This document shows, piece after piece, positions 32,316-40,465 of a DNA stretch of 42,002 bases (positions are counted from its first letter, which is position 1; the number at the start of each line of letters is the position of its first letter). The DNA is taken from the NCBI RefSeq assembly GCF_002879865.1, contig NZ_PNXY01000041.1, forward strand, positions 1 through 42,002, written 5' to 3'. The stretch comes from Paraburkholderia rhynchosiae. GTDB lineage: Bacteria; Pseudomonadota; Gammaproteobacteria; Burkholderiales; Burkholderiaceae. Made by a program: the position numbers and the translations under genes. The notes under the pieces were generated by a model. That model ran no database searches. It was not told where the DNA came from and saw only the letters and a list, made by a program, of their open reading frames with translations.

Positions 32316-33683
32316 ATGAAAAACGTGATGAGCTCTCTCAAGAGTGGAGACTGGCGCGCGCTAGTGGCGTGTTTCCTCTATTTCGATACCGGCTTCACGG
32401 TCTGGGTTTTATATGGCCCGCTCGCACCGTTCATCAGCAAGAGTATTTCGATGACGCCCGCGCAGCAAGGTCTGCTGGTCGCGGTGCCGGTGCTCTCCGC
32501 GGCGATTCTGCGTGTGACGCTCGGCAACCTCTATCAATCGGCGCACGGCAAACGCATCGCGTTGCTCGGCGTGCTGCTGTCGGCGGTGCCGACTATCGTG
32601 TTGCCGGTTCTGCCGTTCGTTCCGTCATACACGTTGTTGCTGGTGCTCGGCGTGTTTCTCGGCGTCGGCGGTGCGAGCTTCGCGGTGGCGCTGCCCATGG
32701 CGGGCAGCAACTATCCGCCGAAGGTGCAGGGCCTGGTGCTCGGTCTTGCTGCCGCGGGCAACATCGGCGCGGTGCTCGACGGCTTCCTGTTTCCGCAGCT
32801 GGCGACGCACTACGGCTGGCAGGTCGCAACGGGTGGCGCATTGCCGTTGCTCGTGATCGCTGCGATCACGCTGTACTTCTGGGCCAACGACTCCGGTGTG
32901 AAGACGGGCAGCGTGCTGCGTGCATTTGGCAGCTTCGTGGTGACGCTTGTTGGTTTGATCCTACTGGTGCTGCTGATCGAAGCGGGCATCTTCGGTTCGG
33001 GTAAAACCGGCGTGCTGCTGATGCCGGTGATCGGCGCGCTGCTCGCGATTGCCGTTTTGCCCAAGCGCTATCGCGCCGTGCTCGCCGAACGCGACACATG
33101 GGTCATCATGCTCGTGTATAGCATCACGTTCGGCGGTTTCGTCGGCATGTCTTCGTATGTTTCGCTGCTGCTGACCAATCTCTATCAGCTCTCGAAGATC
33201 GACGCCGGTCTCTTCATGGCGCTGCTCGCCGCGACCGGTGCATTGGTGCGTCCGCTCGGCGGGCTGATCGCTGATAAGGTCTCCGGCGTGCGCGCTTTGA
33301 CCGTGCTGCTCGCCACCATTTCGTTGTGCGACTTCGTGTTCGCCGCGGTCATGCCCTCGCTGGCGGGCGGCATTACGCTGCTGGTTTGCCTGTACCTGGC
33401 CTTCGGTCTCGGCAATGGCGCGACGTTCCAGCTCGTGCCGCATCGCTGGGCCGGCCGCACTGGCTTGATGTCGGGCATCGTCGGCGCGGCGGGCGGCATC
33501 GGCGGCTTCTATCTGCCGGTCGTAATGGGCATCGCGAAGGAGAGCACGGGTTCGTACCAGATGGGCTTTGCGACGTTCGGCGCGCTGGCCGCCTGTGCGT
33601 TCCTCGCAATCGTCGCGCTGCGCCGTCCGTGGATGGCGTGGTCGATGCAATCGAGCGTGATGCACGCTCACGCAACGGAGTAA
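32316..33683 (+). CDS. narK: NarK/NrtP family nitrate/nitrite transporter (MFS)
   Basis: A 455-residue inner-membrane protein with 12 predicted helices. Features of nitrate porters are visible: the first helix region YFDTGFTVWVLYGPLAPFI, the glycine-rich GVGGASFAVALPMAGSNYPP in helix 5, and FGLGNGATFQLVPHRW with GAAGGIGGFYLP in the second half, the two nitrate-signature stretches. It takes up nitrate for the nitrate reductase encoded just upstream. The ATG at 32316 has GAGGA about 6 bases upstream. It can be read from the nirBD-nasA transcript and from its own sigma-54 promoter. A large hairpin follows it. Confidence 0.92.
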   Translation: MKNVMSSLKSGDWRALVACFLYFDTGFTVWVLYGPLAPFISKSISMTPAQQGLLVAVPVLSAAILRVTLGNLYQSAHGKRIALLGVLLSAVPTIVLPVLPFVPSYTLLLVLGVFLGVGGASFAVALPMAGSNYPPKVQGLVLGLAAAGNIGAVLDGFLFPQLATHYGWQVATGGALPLLVIAAITLYFWANDSGVKTGSVLRAFGSFVVTLVGLILLVLLIEAGIFGSGKTGVLLMPVIGALLAIAVLPKRYRAVLAERDTWVIMLVYSITFGGFVGMSSYVSLLLTNLYQLSKIDAGLFMALLAATGALVRPLGGLIADKVSGVRALTVLLATISLCDFVFAAVMPSLAGGITLLVCLYLAFGLGNGATFQLVPHRWAGRTGLMSGIVGAAGGIGGFYLPVVMGIAKESTGSYQMGFATFGALAACAFLAIVALRRPWMAWSMQSSVMHAHATE

Positions 33684-33696
33684 CGCAGCACGTCAA

Positions 33697-33741
33697 CGGC
33701 CGCGTCGGCGCATCGCGATTTGCAATGCGATGACGCGGCCG
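33697..33741 (+). promoter_or_regulatory. large two-part hairpin between narK and the PilJ-domain gene
   Basis: CGGCCGCGTC (33697-33706) pairs with GACGCGGCCG (33732-33741), enclosing CATCGC (33711-33716) and GCGATG (33727-33732). There is no T run, so it is more likely an mRNA-stabilising or processing structure between the two coding regions than a terminator. Confidence 0.5.
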
Positions 33742-33767
33742 GCCGATCTGAATCTTCAGAAGTAGAT

Positions 33768-34451
33768 ATGCCCATTACGATAGAACGGATTCAGAAAACG
33801 CAGTCCGTAGCAGCAGAAACGGACGTGTCCAGCGAGGTATTGAGCTCGTTGATCAACATGGCGGGACGTCAGCGGATGCTCTCGCAGCGCATCGTCCTCA
33901 AGGCGATGCTCGCGCAGCGTCAATGCGACGGCGCGCTCACCATTGCGCAAGAGACCTTGCGTACCTTTGCCGATAGTCACGCGGCGCTGGTCCAGGGCCG
34001 TGCCGGTTTGCCCGGCCTGTTCTCGCCCGCACTGCGCGATGCGTTTCATGGCAACGGACATGTCGCGAAGAACATCGCCGACTTCATCGCGCTTGCGTCC
34101 GCGGCGCTCGAAGCGATAGGGCGCAAGTCTGCCCACGCCGAAGATGCGGTGCAGGCATTGATTGCCTCAGCCGATCCGTTGCTGAACGATCTGCACGGCG
34201 TCACAGCACTCTACGAACAGGAAAGCCGGCGCATTGCGCGGTCCCAGAAGCATGAGCAGCAGCAACTGATCGAACGGATCAAGTCGATCGCGAAGGAAGC
34301 GCATATCGTCTCCTTCAACGGTCAGATCGTGGCGAGCCGGTCGGATGTGACCGGGCGCGAGTTCGCGGTCGTAGCCGGTGTGATGACCTCGATCACGAAG
34401 GAACTCGAAGCGGTGGTGAGCGCGTTCGTGAAGAAGACCTCGGCCGCCTGA
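33768..34451 (+). CDS. soluble PilJ-type N-terminal domain protein with shortened chemoreceptor tip
   Basis: A 227-residue protein without a membrane segment. Residues 25-60 hold LINMAGRQRMLSQRIVLKAM, the P-box-like motif of the type IV pili methyl-accepting transducer N-terminal (PilJ) domain, related to the nitrate-binding P-box of NarX. The C-terminal part (about 175-215) reads IKSIAKEAHIVSFNGQIVASRSD and GREFAVVAGVMTSITKEL, which follows the chemoreceptor hairpin tip pattern but lacks the usual LALNAAIEAAR residues. It could be a cytoplasmic nitrate or nitrite sensor, which fits its place directly after the transporter; this is inference. The ATG at 33768 is chosen since homology begins soon after; the frame is open to 33720. 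A terminator follows. Confidence 0.75.
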   Translation: MPITIERIQKTQSVAAETDVSSEVLSSLINMAGRQRMLSQRIVLKAMLAQRQCDGALTIAQETLRTFADSHAALVQGRAGLPGLFSPALRDAFHGNGHVAKNIADFIALASAALEAIGRKSAHAEDAVQALIASADPLLNDLHGVTALYEQESRRIARSQKHEQQQLIERIKSIAKEAHIVSFNGQIVASRSDVTGREFAVVAGVMTSITKELEAVVSAFVKKTSAA

Positions 34452-34469
34452 TTTCAGCTTCGCCCGACA

Positions 34470-34500
34470 CGCCGTGCAACGCATGGCGGTTTCGCTTTTT
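34470..34500 (+). terminator. intrinsic terminator after the nitrate locus
   Basis: CGCCGTGC (34470-34477) pairs with GCATGGCG (34481-34488), 8 pairs with one G-T and a 3-base loop, followed by GTTTCGCTTTTT. It probably ends the transcript running through narK and the PilJ-domain gene. Confidence 0.6.
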
Positions 34501-34568
34501 CGCCCGCATGCGCCCGTGCGGGTTCATCCGCGGCCAGGTCTCGATCCGGCTTCCTCCGCAGCAAAAAC

Positions 34569-34934
34569 CTAATCCGCCAGCCGCCGATCCGCTAATGCCT
34601 TCTCGCAATCCGCGAGAACCTGCCGGACGAGACGGGCTTGCGGATCGAGTTCGTCGGTATCCAGAATTTCCTCGACAGCGTCGCGCGCCCAATCGGTGTC
34701 GACGAAGCGCGCATGCCGGCGCGCGATTTCCAGCGCGGTGGCCGACAACTTCGCGATGCTCAGCCAGTCGGCCTCGCGCCCGCGCCGATCGAGCCACTTG
34801 TGAGCGGCCTGCACGTGAAACGCCGCGTCGGGCCAGTCCTCATTGAGGTAATAAGCGCCAAGGCTGCCGCATGTGAGCCAGCACAACAGCTCCAGACGGT
34901 CCCGCGGACTCAGATGGTGGCGTACATCACTCAT
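34569..34934 (-). CDS. hypothetical protein, mostly helical
   Basis: A 121-residue, acidic-to-neutral protein with no family I recognise. It starts MSDVRHHLSPRDRLELLCWLTCGSLGAYYLNEDWPDAAFHVQAAHKW and continues with amphipathic helices rich in Ala, Arg and Glu. The hydrophobic stretch LLCWLTCGSLGAYYL is too polar in context for a sure membrane segment. A tetratricopeptide-like helical pair is possible. The start at 34934 is preferred over 34994 because residues before it are Arg-rich and not protein-like. It is alone on the minus strand between the nitrate locus and a glutathione transferase gene. Confidence 0.6.
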   Translation of the reverse strand: MSDVRHHLSPRDRLELLCWLTCGSLGAYYLNEDWPDAAFHVQAAHKWLDRRGREADWLSIAKLSATALEIARRHARFVDTDWARDAVEEILDTDELDPQARLVRQVLADCEKALADRRLAD

Positions 34935-35285
34935 GGCGACGCTCGCTGCGGTAAAGTGCTTTCCGGGGGAGGCGGCGCGCGGCCGCCTCCGCATCTATTA
35001 ACAATATCACGCAGAATTCATGAGCGGCAATTCCCGGGCGTACCCTGGCGCACGCGGCGGTCCGGCTGCGCCTGCGCCGGTTCCCGCGGCCCACCGACGG
35101 GCCGCCCGCCGCCAGCGCGCCAACGGCGATTCCGTGGCGCCGCATCCAGCGGAGGCGGTGGCATGCTTGCAGCGCGTCGGATTTCCGTGCGGGTTAATAA
35201 AACGCAGGCGACGCAGGCAACGCTGATAGCGCAAATATCGAACCTGACGCTGTCAGCCCGATCAACCATCCCAATCTGACGACCC
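34935..35285. other. intergenic stretch without a recognised gene
   Basis: A 351-base, very GC-rich gap between divergent genes. Open frames exist on both strands but have no ribosome site or protein-like composition. The promoters of the hypothetical gene and of the transferase gene should lie here; none could be assigned. Confidence 0.4.
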
Positions 35286-35909
35286 ATGCTGCAGATACTC
35301 GGCAAGGCTTCATCCATCAACGTGCGCAAGGTGCTGTGGACATGCGCGGAACTCGGGCTCGCGTTCGAGCAGGAAGACTGGGGCGCGGGGTTTCGCCCCA
35401 CCGATGTTCCCGAATTTCTCGCGCTCAATCCGAACGCGATGGTCCCGGTCATCAAGGACGGCGATTTCGTGCTGTGGGAGTCCAACTCGATCATTCGCTA
35501 CCTCGCCGGCCGCTACCGCGGCGAATGGCTATACCCGGCCGACCCTTGCGAGCGCGCGCGATGCGACCAGTGGATCGACTGGCAGGCGAGCGAACTGAAC
35601 CGTGCGTGGAGCTACGCCTTTCTGGCGCTCGTGCGGCATTCGGCGGCACATCGCGATCCGAGCCAGATCGAGTCGTCGCGGGCGAACTGGGCGAAGCAGA
35701 TGGCAATCGTCGAAGGGCAGTTGCAGCGGACCGGCGCGTTTATGGCGGGCGAGGCGTTCTCGCTGGCGGACATTCCGATCGCGCTGTCGATCAACCGCTG
35801 GCTCGAAACGCCGTTCGAACACGACGCTCTGCCCGCGGTGGCGGGTTATATGGCGCGCCTCGATCAGCGCGAAGGCTATCGCGAGTATTGCCGCAACGGC
35901 ACGCCATAA
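35286..35909 (+). CDS. glutathione S-transferase family protein
   Basis: A 207-residue cytoplasmic enzyme. The thioredoxin-like N-terminal domain has the start MLQILGKASSINVRKVLWTCAELGL with the catalytic Ser of SSINVRK. The cis-Pro stretch is NPNAMVPVIKDGDFVLWESNSIIRYLA, which includes the glutathione-binding E-S pair. The all-helical C-terminal domain has GEAFSLADIPIALSINRW, the usual N-capping box. It conjugates glutathione to electrophiles; the substrate is unknown. It stands alone, with a tandem 11-bp repeat just after its stop. Confidence 0.92.
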   Translation: MLQILGKASSINVRKVLWTCAELGLAFEQEDWGAGFRPTDVPEFLALNPNAMVPVIKDGDFVLWESNSIIRYLAGRYRGEWLYPADPCERARCDQWIDWQASELNRAWSYAFLALVRHSAAHRDPSQIESSRANWAKQMAIVEGQLQRTGAFMAGEAFSLADIPIALSINRWLETPFEHDALPAVAGYMARLDQREGYREYCRNGTP

Positions 35910-35917
35910 GCGCCAGT

Positions 35918-35939
35918 GATTCAGCCAGGATTCAGCCAG
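35918..35939 (+). repeat. 11-bp tandem duplication
   Basis: GATTCAGCCAG occurs twice head to tail (35918-35928, 35929-35939) between the glutathione transferase gene and the fabV terminator. It looks like a slippage event. Confidence 0.7.
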
Positions 35940-35966
35940 GAAATAAGCTGAGGGAAGGGCGGACAG

Positions 35967-35994
35967 ACAAAAGGCGGGGCCACGGCGGCCCCGC
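35967..35994 (-). terminator. intrinsic terminator of fabV
   Basis: An 8-bp stem GCGGGGCC/GGCCCCGC (35974-35981 with 35987-35994), loop of 5. On the minus strand it is followed by CTTTTGT. It lies 20 bases after the fabV stop. Confidence 0.75.
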
Positions 35995-36013
35995 AAGCGC
36001 AAACCGCAACGAC

Positions 36014-37210
36014 TCAGAGCTGAACCAGCCGGGGAATCTGCACGTCGGGATTGACGTCGGCCTCATAGTCCACGCCCGCGATTTCAAAGCCGAAAAGACG
36101 CAGGAAATCGGTCTTATAGCCGCTGAAGTCGGTCAGTTCGTAGATGTTGTCGTTCGTCACCTGGGTCCACAGCGCCTGCACGCGGTTCTGCACGTCGGCA
36201 TCCAGTTCCTTGTAGTCCGCGCGCAGCCGCCCTTCCTCGTCGATGTGCGGCGCCGTGCCGTACAGGCTGTCCTTGTAGAGACCATAGACCTGCTCGATGC
36301 AGCCTTCGTGCGTGCCTTTTTCCTTCATCACCTTGAAGAGCAGCGACAGATAAAGCGGCATCATCGGAATCGCGGAACTGGCTTGCGTGACCACCGCCTT
36401 CAGCACCGAGACGCGCGCGTCGCCGCCCTTGGTCGCAAGCTTCTCGCGGATGCCCAGCACTTTCTGGTCGAGGTCTTTCTTGGCCGCGCCGATCGAGCCG
36501 TTCCAGTAGATGTCGTGCGTGATCTTTTCGCCGAGATAAGTGAACGCGGTCGTCTTCGCGCCGTCCGCGAGCACGCCGGCTTCGAGCAGCGCGTGGATCC
36601 ACATTTGCCAGTCTTCGCCGCCCATCACCGCGACCGTGTGATCGATTTCGGTTTGCGTGGCCGGTTCCAGCACGGTTTCCTTGATGACTTCCTTGTCCGT
36701 GTCGATGCCGCGCAGGTTGACCGCCTTGCCGATCGGCTTGAGCGTGGAGCTGAACACTTCGCCGGTTTTCGGATGCGTGCGCTTGGGCGCGGCGAGGCTG
36801 TACACGACCAGATCGACCTGACCGAGATCGCGCTTGATGATCTCGATGGTGCGCGCTTTGGCCTCGTCGGAAAACGCGTCGCCGTTGATGCTCGTCGCGT
36901 ACAAACCTTCTTCGGTGGCGAATTTTTCGAAGGCCGCGGTGTTGTACCAGCCGGCCGTGCCAGCTTTGGTTTCGCTCCCGCCGCGTTCGAAGAACACGCC
37001 GAGCGTGGCCGCACCGGAGCCGAACGCCGCGCTGATGCGCGCGGCCAGTCCGTAGCCCGTGGATGCGCCGATCACGAGCACCTTCTTCGGGCCGTTGGCG
37101 ATGGGACCGCGTGCCTTGACGTATTCGATCTGTTCCTTGACGTTGGCCTCGCAGCCCGTCGGATGGGTGGATACACAGATGAAGCCACGCACGCGCGGTT
37201 TGATGATCAT
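36014..37210 (-). CDS. fabV: trans-2-enoyl-CoA / enoyl-[ACP] reductase FabV
   Basis: A 398-residue NADH-dependent enzyme for the last step of each fatty-acid elongation round. It begins MIIKPRVRGFICVSTHPTGC and has the nucleotide loop VLVIGASTGYGLAARI at 44-59. The active site is Tyr-X8-Lys with Y235 and K244 (DIYWNGSIGAAK), the feature that separates FabV from FabI (Tyr-X6-Lys). Length and the late block LRLFGFEIAGVDYEADVNP agree with the family. FabV enzymes are known to tolerate triclosan. The ATG at 37210 has AGAGG 7 bases upstream; the longer open frame to 37714 runs into the divergent gene. A TATAAT and an operator-like palindrome lie just upstream. Confidence 0.96.
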   Translation of the reverse strand: MIIKPRVRGFICVSTHPTGCEANVKEQIEYVKARGPIANGPKKVLVIGASTGYGLAARISAAFGSGAATLGVFFERGGSETKAGTAGWYNTAAFEKFATEEGLYATSINGDAFSDEAKARTIEIIKRDLGQVDLVVYSLAAPKRTHPKTGEVFSSTLKPIGKAVNLRGIDTDKEVIKETVLEPATQTEIDHTVAVMGGEDWQMWIHALLEAGVLADGAKTTAFTYLGEKITHDIYWNGSIGAAKKDLDQKVLGIREKLATKGGDARVSVLKAVVTQASSAIPMMPLYLSLLFKVMKEKGTHEGCIEQVYGLYKDSLYGTAPHIDEEGRLRADYKELDADVQNRVQALWTQVTNDNIYELTDFSGYKTDFLRLFGFEIAGVDYEADVNPDVQIPRLVQL

Positions 37211-37221
37211 GAAGCACCTCT

Positions 37222-37243
37222 TGTCGGAATTGCCGACATTATA
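37222..37243 (-). promoter_or_regulatory. fabV -10 element and operator-like palindrome
   Basis: On the minus strand a perfect TATAAT (37243-37238) is followed at once by TGTCGG-CAATT-CCGACA (37238-37222), a 6-bp palindrome that would cover the transcription start. No good -35 was found at the right distance, which suggests an activator or a weak promoter. The palindrome may be a repressor site. Confidence 0.5.
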
Positions 37244-37379
37244 GTGGCCCGCGATTGCTCTGGGCGCGGCGCGCGGCATCGGGCGCAAGCATCGGCATAG
37301 AGGCCGCCCCCGCCGCAAAAATCCGCCGGCGCCGCACATCTTGGTAGGATTCAGCCTTTTCCAGCAGACGGTAGCCAGC

Positions 37380-39902
37380 GTGAAGCGCCTTATTTCCCTA
37401 ATTCCGGAGACCCTTGAAAAAGGGCTGACCCGCGCGAATCCGCTCGTGGCCAGGGCACTGTGGCACGTGCGCCATCCGACCCGCCGCGGCGTGACGAAGG
37501 CGTGCGCCGGGCTTGCGCTGCTGTTTGTGCTGTATGTGCTGATCCTGATTCCGTTCACGCCGGGCATCGGCGATATTCGCAAGGCCAAGATCGAGCAGCC
37601 CGCGCAAATTCTCTCGGCGGACGGCAAGCTGCTCGCCGAATTCAAGCCGTCGAACCGTGAATGGGTGAAGCTCAAAGACATCTCGCCGAATGTGGTGAAC
37701 GCGCTGATTGCCACTGAAGACCATCGCTTCTATCAGCATTTCGGGCTCGACTGGCGGCGCACGGCATCCGCCGCGCTGCATACGTTTTCCGGCGACCGGC
37801 AGGGCGGCTCGACGATCACGCAGCAACTGGCGCGCAATCTGTACCCTGACGAAATCGGCCGCGCGCCGACACTGACCCGCAAGCTGAAAGAAGCGATTAC
37901 CGCTTTCAAGATCGAAGCGCTCTACACCAAAGACGAGATTCTCGAGACGTACCTGAACACCGTGCCGTTTCTCTACAACGCGTACGGCATCGAGATGGCG
38001 GCCCGCACGTATTTCGACAAATCCGCGTCGGAGCTGAACGTGCTGGAAAGCGCTACGCTCGCGGGCATGCTGAAGGGCAACAGCTACTACAACCCGGTGC
38101 TCAATCCCGGGCGCGCGTTGCAGCGGCGCAATATCGTGCTCGCGCAAATGGTGAAGTACGGCAAGCTCACGCCCGCCGCGTATGAGACGCTCAAACGCCG
38201 GCCGTTGCGCATCGATTTCGAACGGCAGACGGAGCCACCCGGGCCCGCGCCGCACTTCGCGCAGCAACTGCGCAAGTGGCTTGCGGCATGGGCCGATCGC
38301 AACGACTACAACCTCTATTCTGATGGCCTGGTGGTGCGCACCACGATCGATTCACGCCTCCAGACCATGGCCACGCAGGCGGTGATCCTGCAGGGCAACC
38401 AGTTGCAGGGCATCGCCAACGCGGCGTGGGGCAGCCGCGCCGCATGCGCGAGCGGCAAGGATCTGCTGCAGACGTTCCTGCGCGAAACGCCGGACTTCCG
38501 CGCCGCGAAAGACGCCGGCCTGACCGATGACGATGCGCTCAAACGCGTGTCGTCCGACCGCAGCCTTGTGCAGTCGGTCTGCGAATCGAAGACTCGCGTG
38601 CAAGCCGATTTTCTCGCGATGGATCCGCGCAATGGTCAGATCAAGGCGTGGGTCGGCAGCCGCGATTTCAGTCAGGACCCGTTCGATCACGTGCAGCAGG
38701 CGCGGCGTCAGCCGGGTTCGACCTTCAAGCCGTTCGTCTACGCGGCGGCGTTCGAGGCCGGCGCGAAACCGACCGACACTTTCGTCGATCAGCCGGTCGA
38801 AATTCAACTGACCGGCGGCGAGATCTGGCGCCCTGGTGACGAGGACGAACCGAGCGAGCGCCCAATTAGCCTGCGCGACGGTCTCGCCTTTTCGCGCAAC
38901 CGGATTACCGCGCAACTGATGCAGACCGTCGGCCCGAACAAGGTCGCGCGGCTCGCTCGCGCAATGGGCGTGCGCGACAGCACGCTCGAGGCGGTGCCGT
39001 CGCTCGCCCTGGGCACGAGCCCGGTCACGCTGAAGGAAATGGTCTCGGCTTACGGCACGATCGCCAATCTCGGCGGATACGTCGAACCGGTGATGGTCAC
39101 GCGCATCGAGGACCGCAAGGGCGAAGTGCTGGCCGAGTTCGCGCCGGCGCCGCCGCAACAGGAACTGTCCGCCGACGCGGCCCGCACGCTTGTCGACGTG
39201 ATGCGCGACGTTGTCAACCGCGGCACGGGTTCGGCGATACGCGGCCGCTTCGGTGTGCGGGGCGATGTGGCCGGCAAGACCGGCACGACCCAGGGCAACG
39301 CGGACGGCTGGTTCATCCTGATTCATCCGCAACTCGTGGCGGGCGCGTGGGTCGGTTTCAACGACAGCCGCGTGACCTTGCGCAGCGACTACTGGGGGCA
39401 GGGGGCGCACAGCGCGCTGCCGATCGTCGGGGATTTCTTCCAGCGTGCACAGCGCTCGAAGCTGGTCGACACTCGCGTCAAGTTTGCGACCGAACAGCAG
39501 CCTGGCTGGTTCGCCGAGCGTTCTGCGAGACTGCGTGAGTGGTTCGAGCATCTGTTGCCGTCGCCGTCGACGGTCAAGCCCGAGGCGCCCGTGACGGTTC
39601 GCAATACGACGCGGCGCGCGCCGGTTGCGACGGCTTCGTCGGAGCGGGCGTCGGAGGGGGCGTCGTCCGACGCAGCAGCGTCCGCGAGCGTGGAATCGCA
39701 GGCGTTGCCGCCGTTGCTGCCGGCGCCGGTAGCAACATCGGCATCTGCATCGGCTCCGGCTTTCGCGAGTGAGCCGGTTCATGGCGAGGCGCGCGGCACC
39801 GGCACGCCTGCTTCGGCGCCGACGCCCACGCCGGACGACGTCGTGCCGCCGGACGCGGTGAACGCCGAAGCTCAGAAGAGCGGCGGCAATACGTCGCCTT
39901 GA
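37380..39902 (+). CDS. class A penicillin-binding protein (PBP1A type)
   Basis: An 840-residue inner-membrane peptidoglycan synthase. A short cytoplasmic part and one membrane helix (about 45-65, LALLFVLYVLILIPF) precede the glycosyltransferase domain with E113 in ATEDHRFYQHFG and GGSTITQQLARNLY. The transpeptidase domain has S447-TFK450 (PGSTFKPF), S505-RN and K633TGT (AGKTGTTQGNADGWF). All catalytic motifs are intact. The last 110 residues are rich in Ala, Ser, Pro and Thr and probably disordered. The GTG at 37380 gives a sensible cytoplasmic start; a TTG at 37341 would add 13 residues. It is divergent from fabV. It has no mrcA-type certainty, since PBP1C-like forms exist. Confidence 0.9.
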   Translation: MKRLISLIPETLEKGLTRANPLVARALWHVRHPTRRGVTKACAGLALLFVLYVLILIPFTPGIGDIRKAKIEQPAQILSADGKLLAEFKPSNREWVKLKDISPNVVNALIATEDHRFYQHFGLDWRRTASAALHTFSGDRQGGSTITQQLARNLYPDEIGRAPTLTRKLKEAITAFKIEALYTKDEILETYLNTVPFLYNAYGIEMAARTYFDKSASELNVLESATLAGMLKGNSYYNPVLNPGRALQRRNIVLAQMVKYGKLTPAAYETLKRRPLRIDFERQTEPPGPAPHFAQQLRKWLAAWADRNDYNLYSDGLVVRTTIDSRLQTMATQAVILQGNQLQGIANAAWGSRAACASGKDLLQTFLRETPDFRAAKDAGLTDDDALKRVSSDRSLVQSVCESKTRVQADFLAMDPRNGQIKAWVGSRDFSQDPFDHVQQARRQPGSTFKPFVYAAAFEAGAKPTDTFVDQPVEIQLTGGEIWRPGDEDEPSERPISLRDGLAFSRNRITAQLMQTVGPNKVARLARAMGVRDSTLEAVPSLALGTSPVTLKEMVSAYGTIANLGGYVEPVMVTRIEDRKGEVLAEFAPAPPQQELSADAARTLVDVMRDVVNRGTGSAIRGRFGVRGDVAGKTGTTQGNADGWFILIHPQLVAGAWVGFNDSRVTLRSDYWGQGAHSALPIVGDFFQRAQRSKLVDTRVKFATEQQPGWFAERSARLREWFEHLLPSPSTVKPEAPVTVRNTTRRAPVATASSERASEGASSDAAASASVESQALPPLLPAPVATSASASAPAFASEPVHGEARGTGTPASAPTPTPDDVVPPDAVNAEAQKSGGNTSP

Positions 39903-40090
39903 TGACCAGCCGGATTGCCCGGCGCCGCCCATAGCGTCGATTGTTCAAGCAAAGGCAACAGTGTTTTCGATCAGCGAGGCTGATCTCGCGCTCGCAATTC
40001 TGGATAATTTCGGTTCGGAGAAAAACCAACCCACGACCGCGAAACGACTCAATACGCGGTCACGAAACGATCAGAAAATGCAGGTGCATC

Positions 40091-40402
40091 ATGTTCAACA
40101 AGCTTCGCGATCTGGCGTGCATCGTCACTGTGGCGCTCACGGTATGCGGCGGCCTTGCCGCCTGCGCATCCTCGTCCCATGTCGTCGCAACCGATAAACC
40201 CGGCACCTACACAGTCGCCACAAGCGCGACGGGCGGGCGCATGGCATGGGCTCGCGCGCACGAACGCGCGATGAACGAGGCGCGCGATTACTGCGAGCGT
40301 CGCGGCATGCAAAGCAGCGTCAACGCGGAAACCGTGAGCGGGGTGGAGATGCTAACGGCGCATGCATCGTCGGTGAGCTTCGAATGTCATCCAACGTTCT
40401 AG
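40091..40402 (+). CDS. small lipoprotein, hypothetical
   Basis: A 103-residue exported protein with a lipobox GLAAC at residues 21-25, so C25 would be lipidated and the protein held in the outer or inner membrane. The mature part starts SSSHVVATDKPGTYTVATSATGG and has a helix rich in Ala, Arg and Glu with the pair C-ERRGM and a C-terminal FECHPTF; its two other cysteines could form a disulfide. It resembles short proteobacterial lipoproteins of unknown function. AGGTG lies shortly before the ATG at 40091. It is convergent with the cupin gene, with a hairpin between. Confidence 0.75.
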   Translation: MFNKLRDLACIVTVALTVCGGLAACASSSHVVATDKPGTYTVATSATGGRMAWARAHERAMNEARDYCERRGMQSSVNAETVSGVEMLTAHASSVSFECHPTF

Positions 40403-40411
40403 CGCGAAGAC

Positions 40412-40465
40412 CGCGCGGCGCGACACGCGTGAAGTGCATGTCGCGCGGCGCGTGCTGTTACTTTT
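40412..40465 (+). terminator. shared terminator between the lipoprotein and cupin genes
   Basis: A 14-position stem with one mismatch (40412-40425 with 40439-40452), loop of 13, followed after 8 bases by TTACTTTTT. It serves the plus-strand lipoprotein gene and reaches the stop codon of the convergent cupin gene. Confidence 0.6.

Noticed and set aside
34503..34522. CCCGCA/TGCGGG hairpin as terminator after the PilJ-domain gene
   Set aside because: It has no T run; the stem at 34470-34488 with the T-rich tail is the better candidate.
34638..35279. 213-codon plus-strand frame before the glutathione transferase gene
   Set aside because: It is mostly antisense to the hypothetical gene at 34569-34934 and then Arg/Gly/Pro-rich; no start signal.
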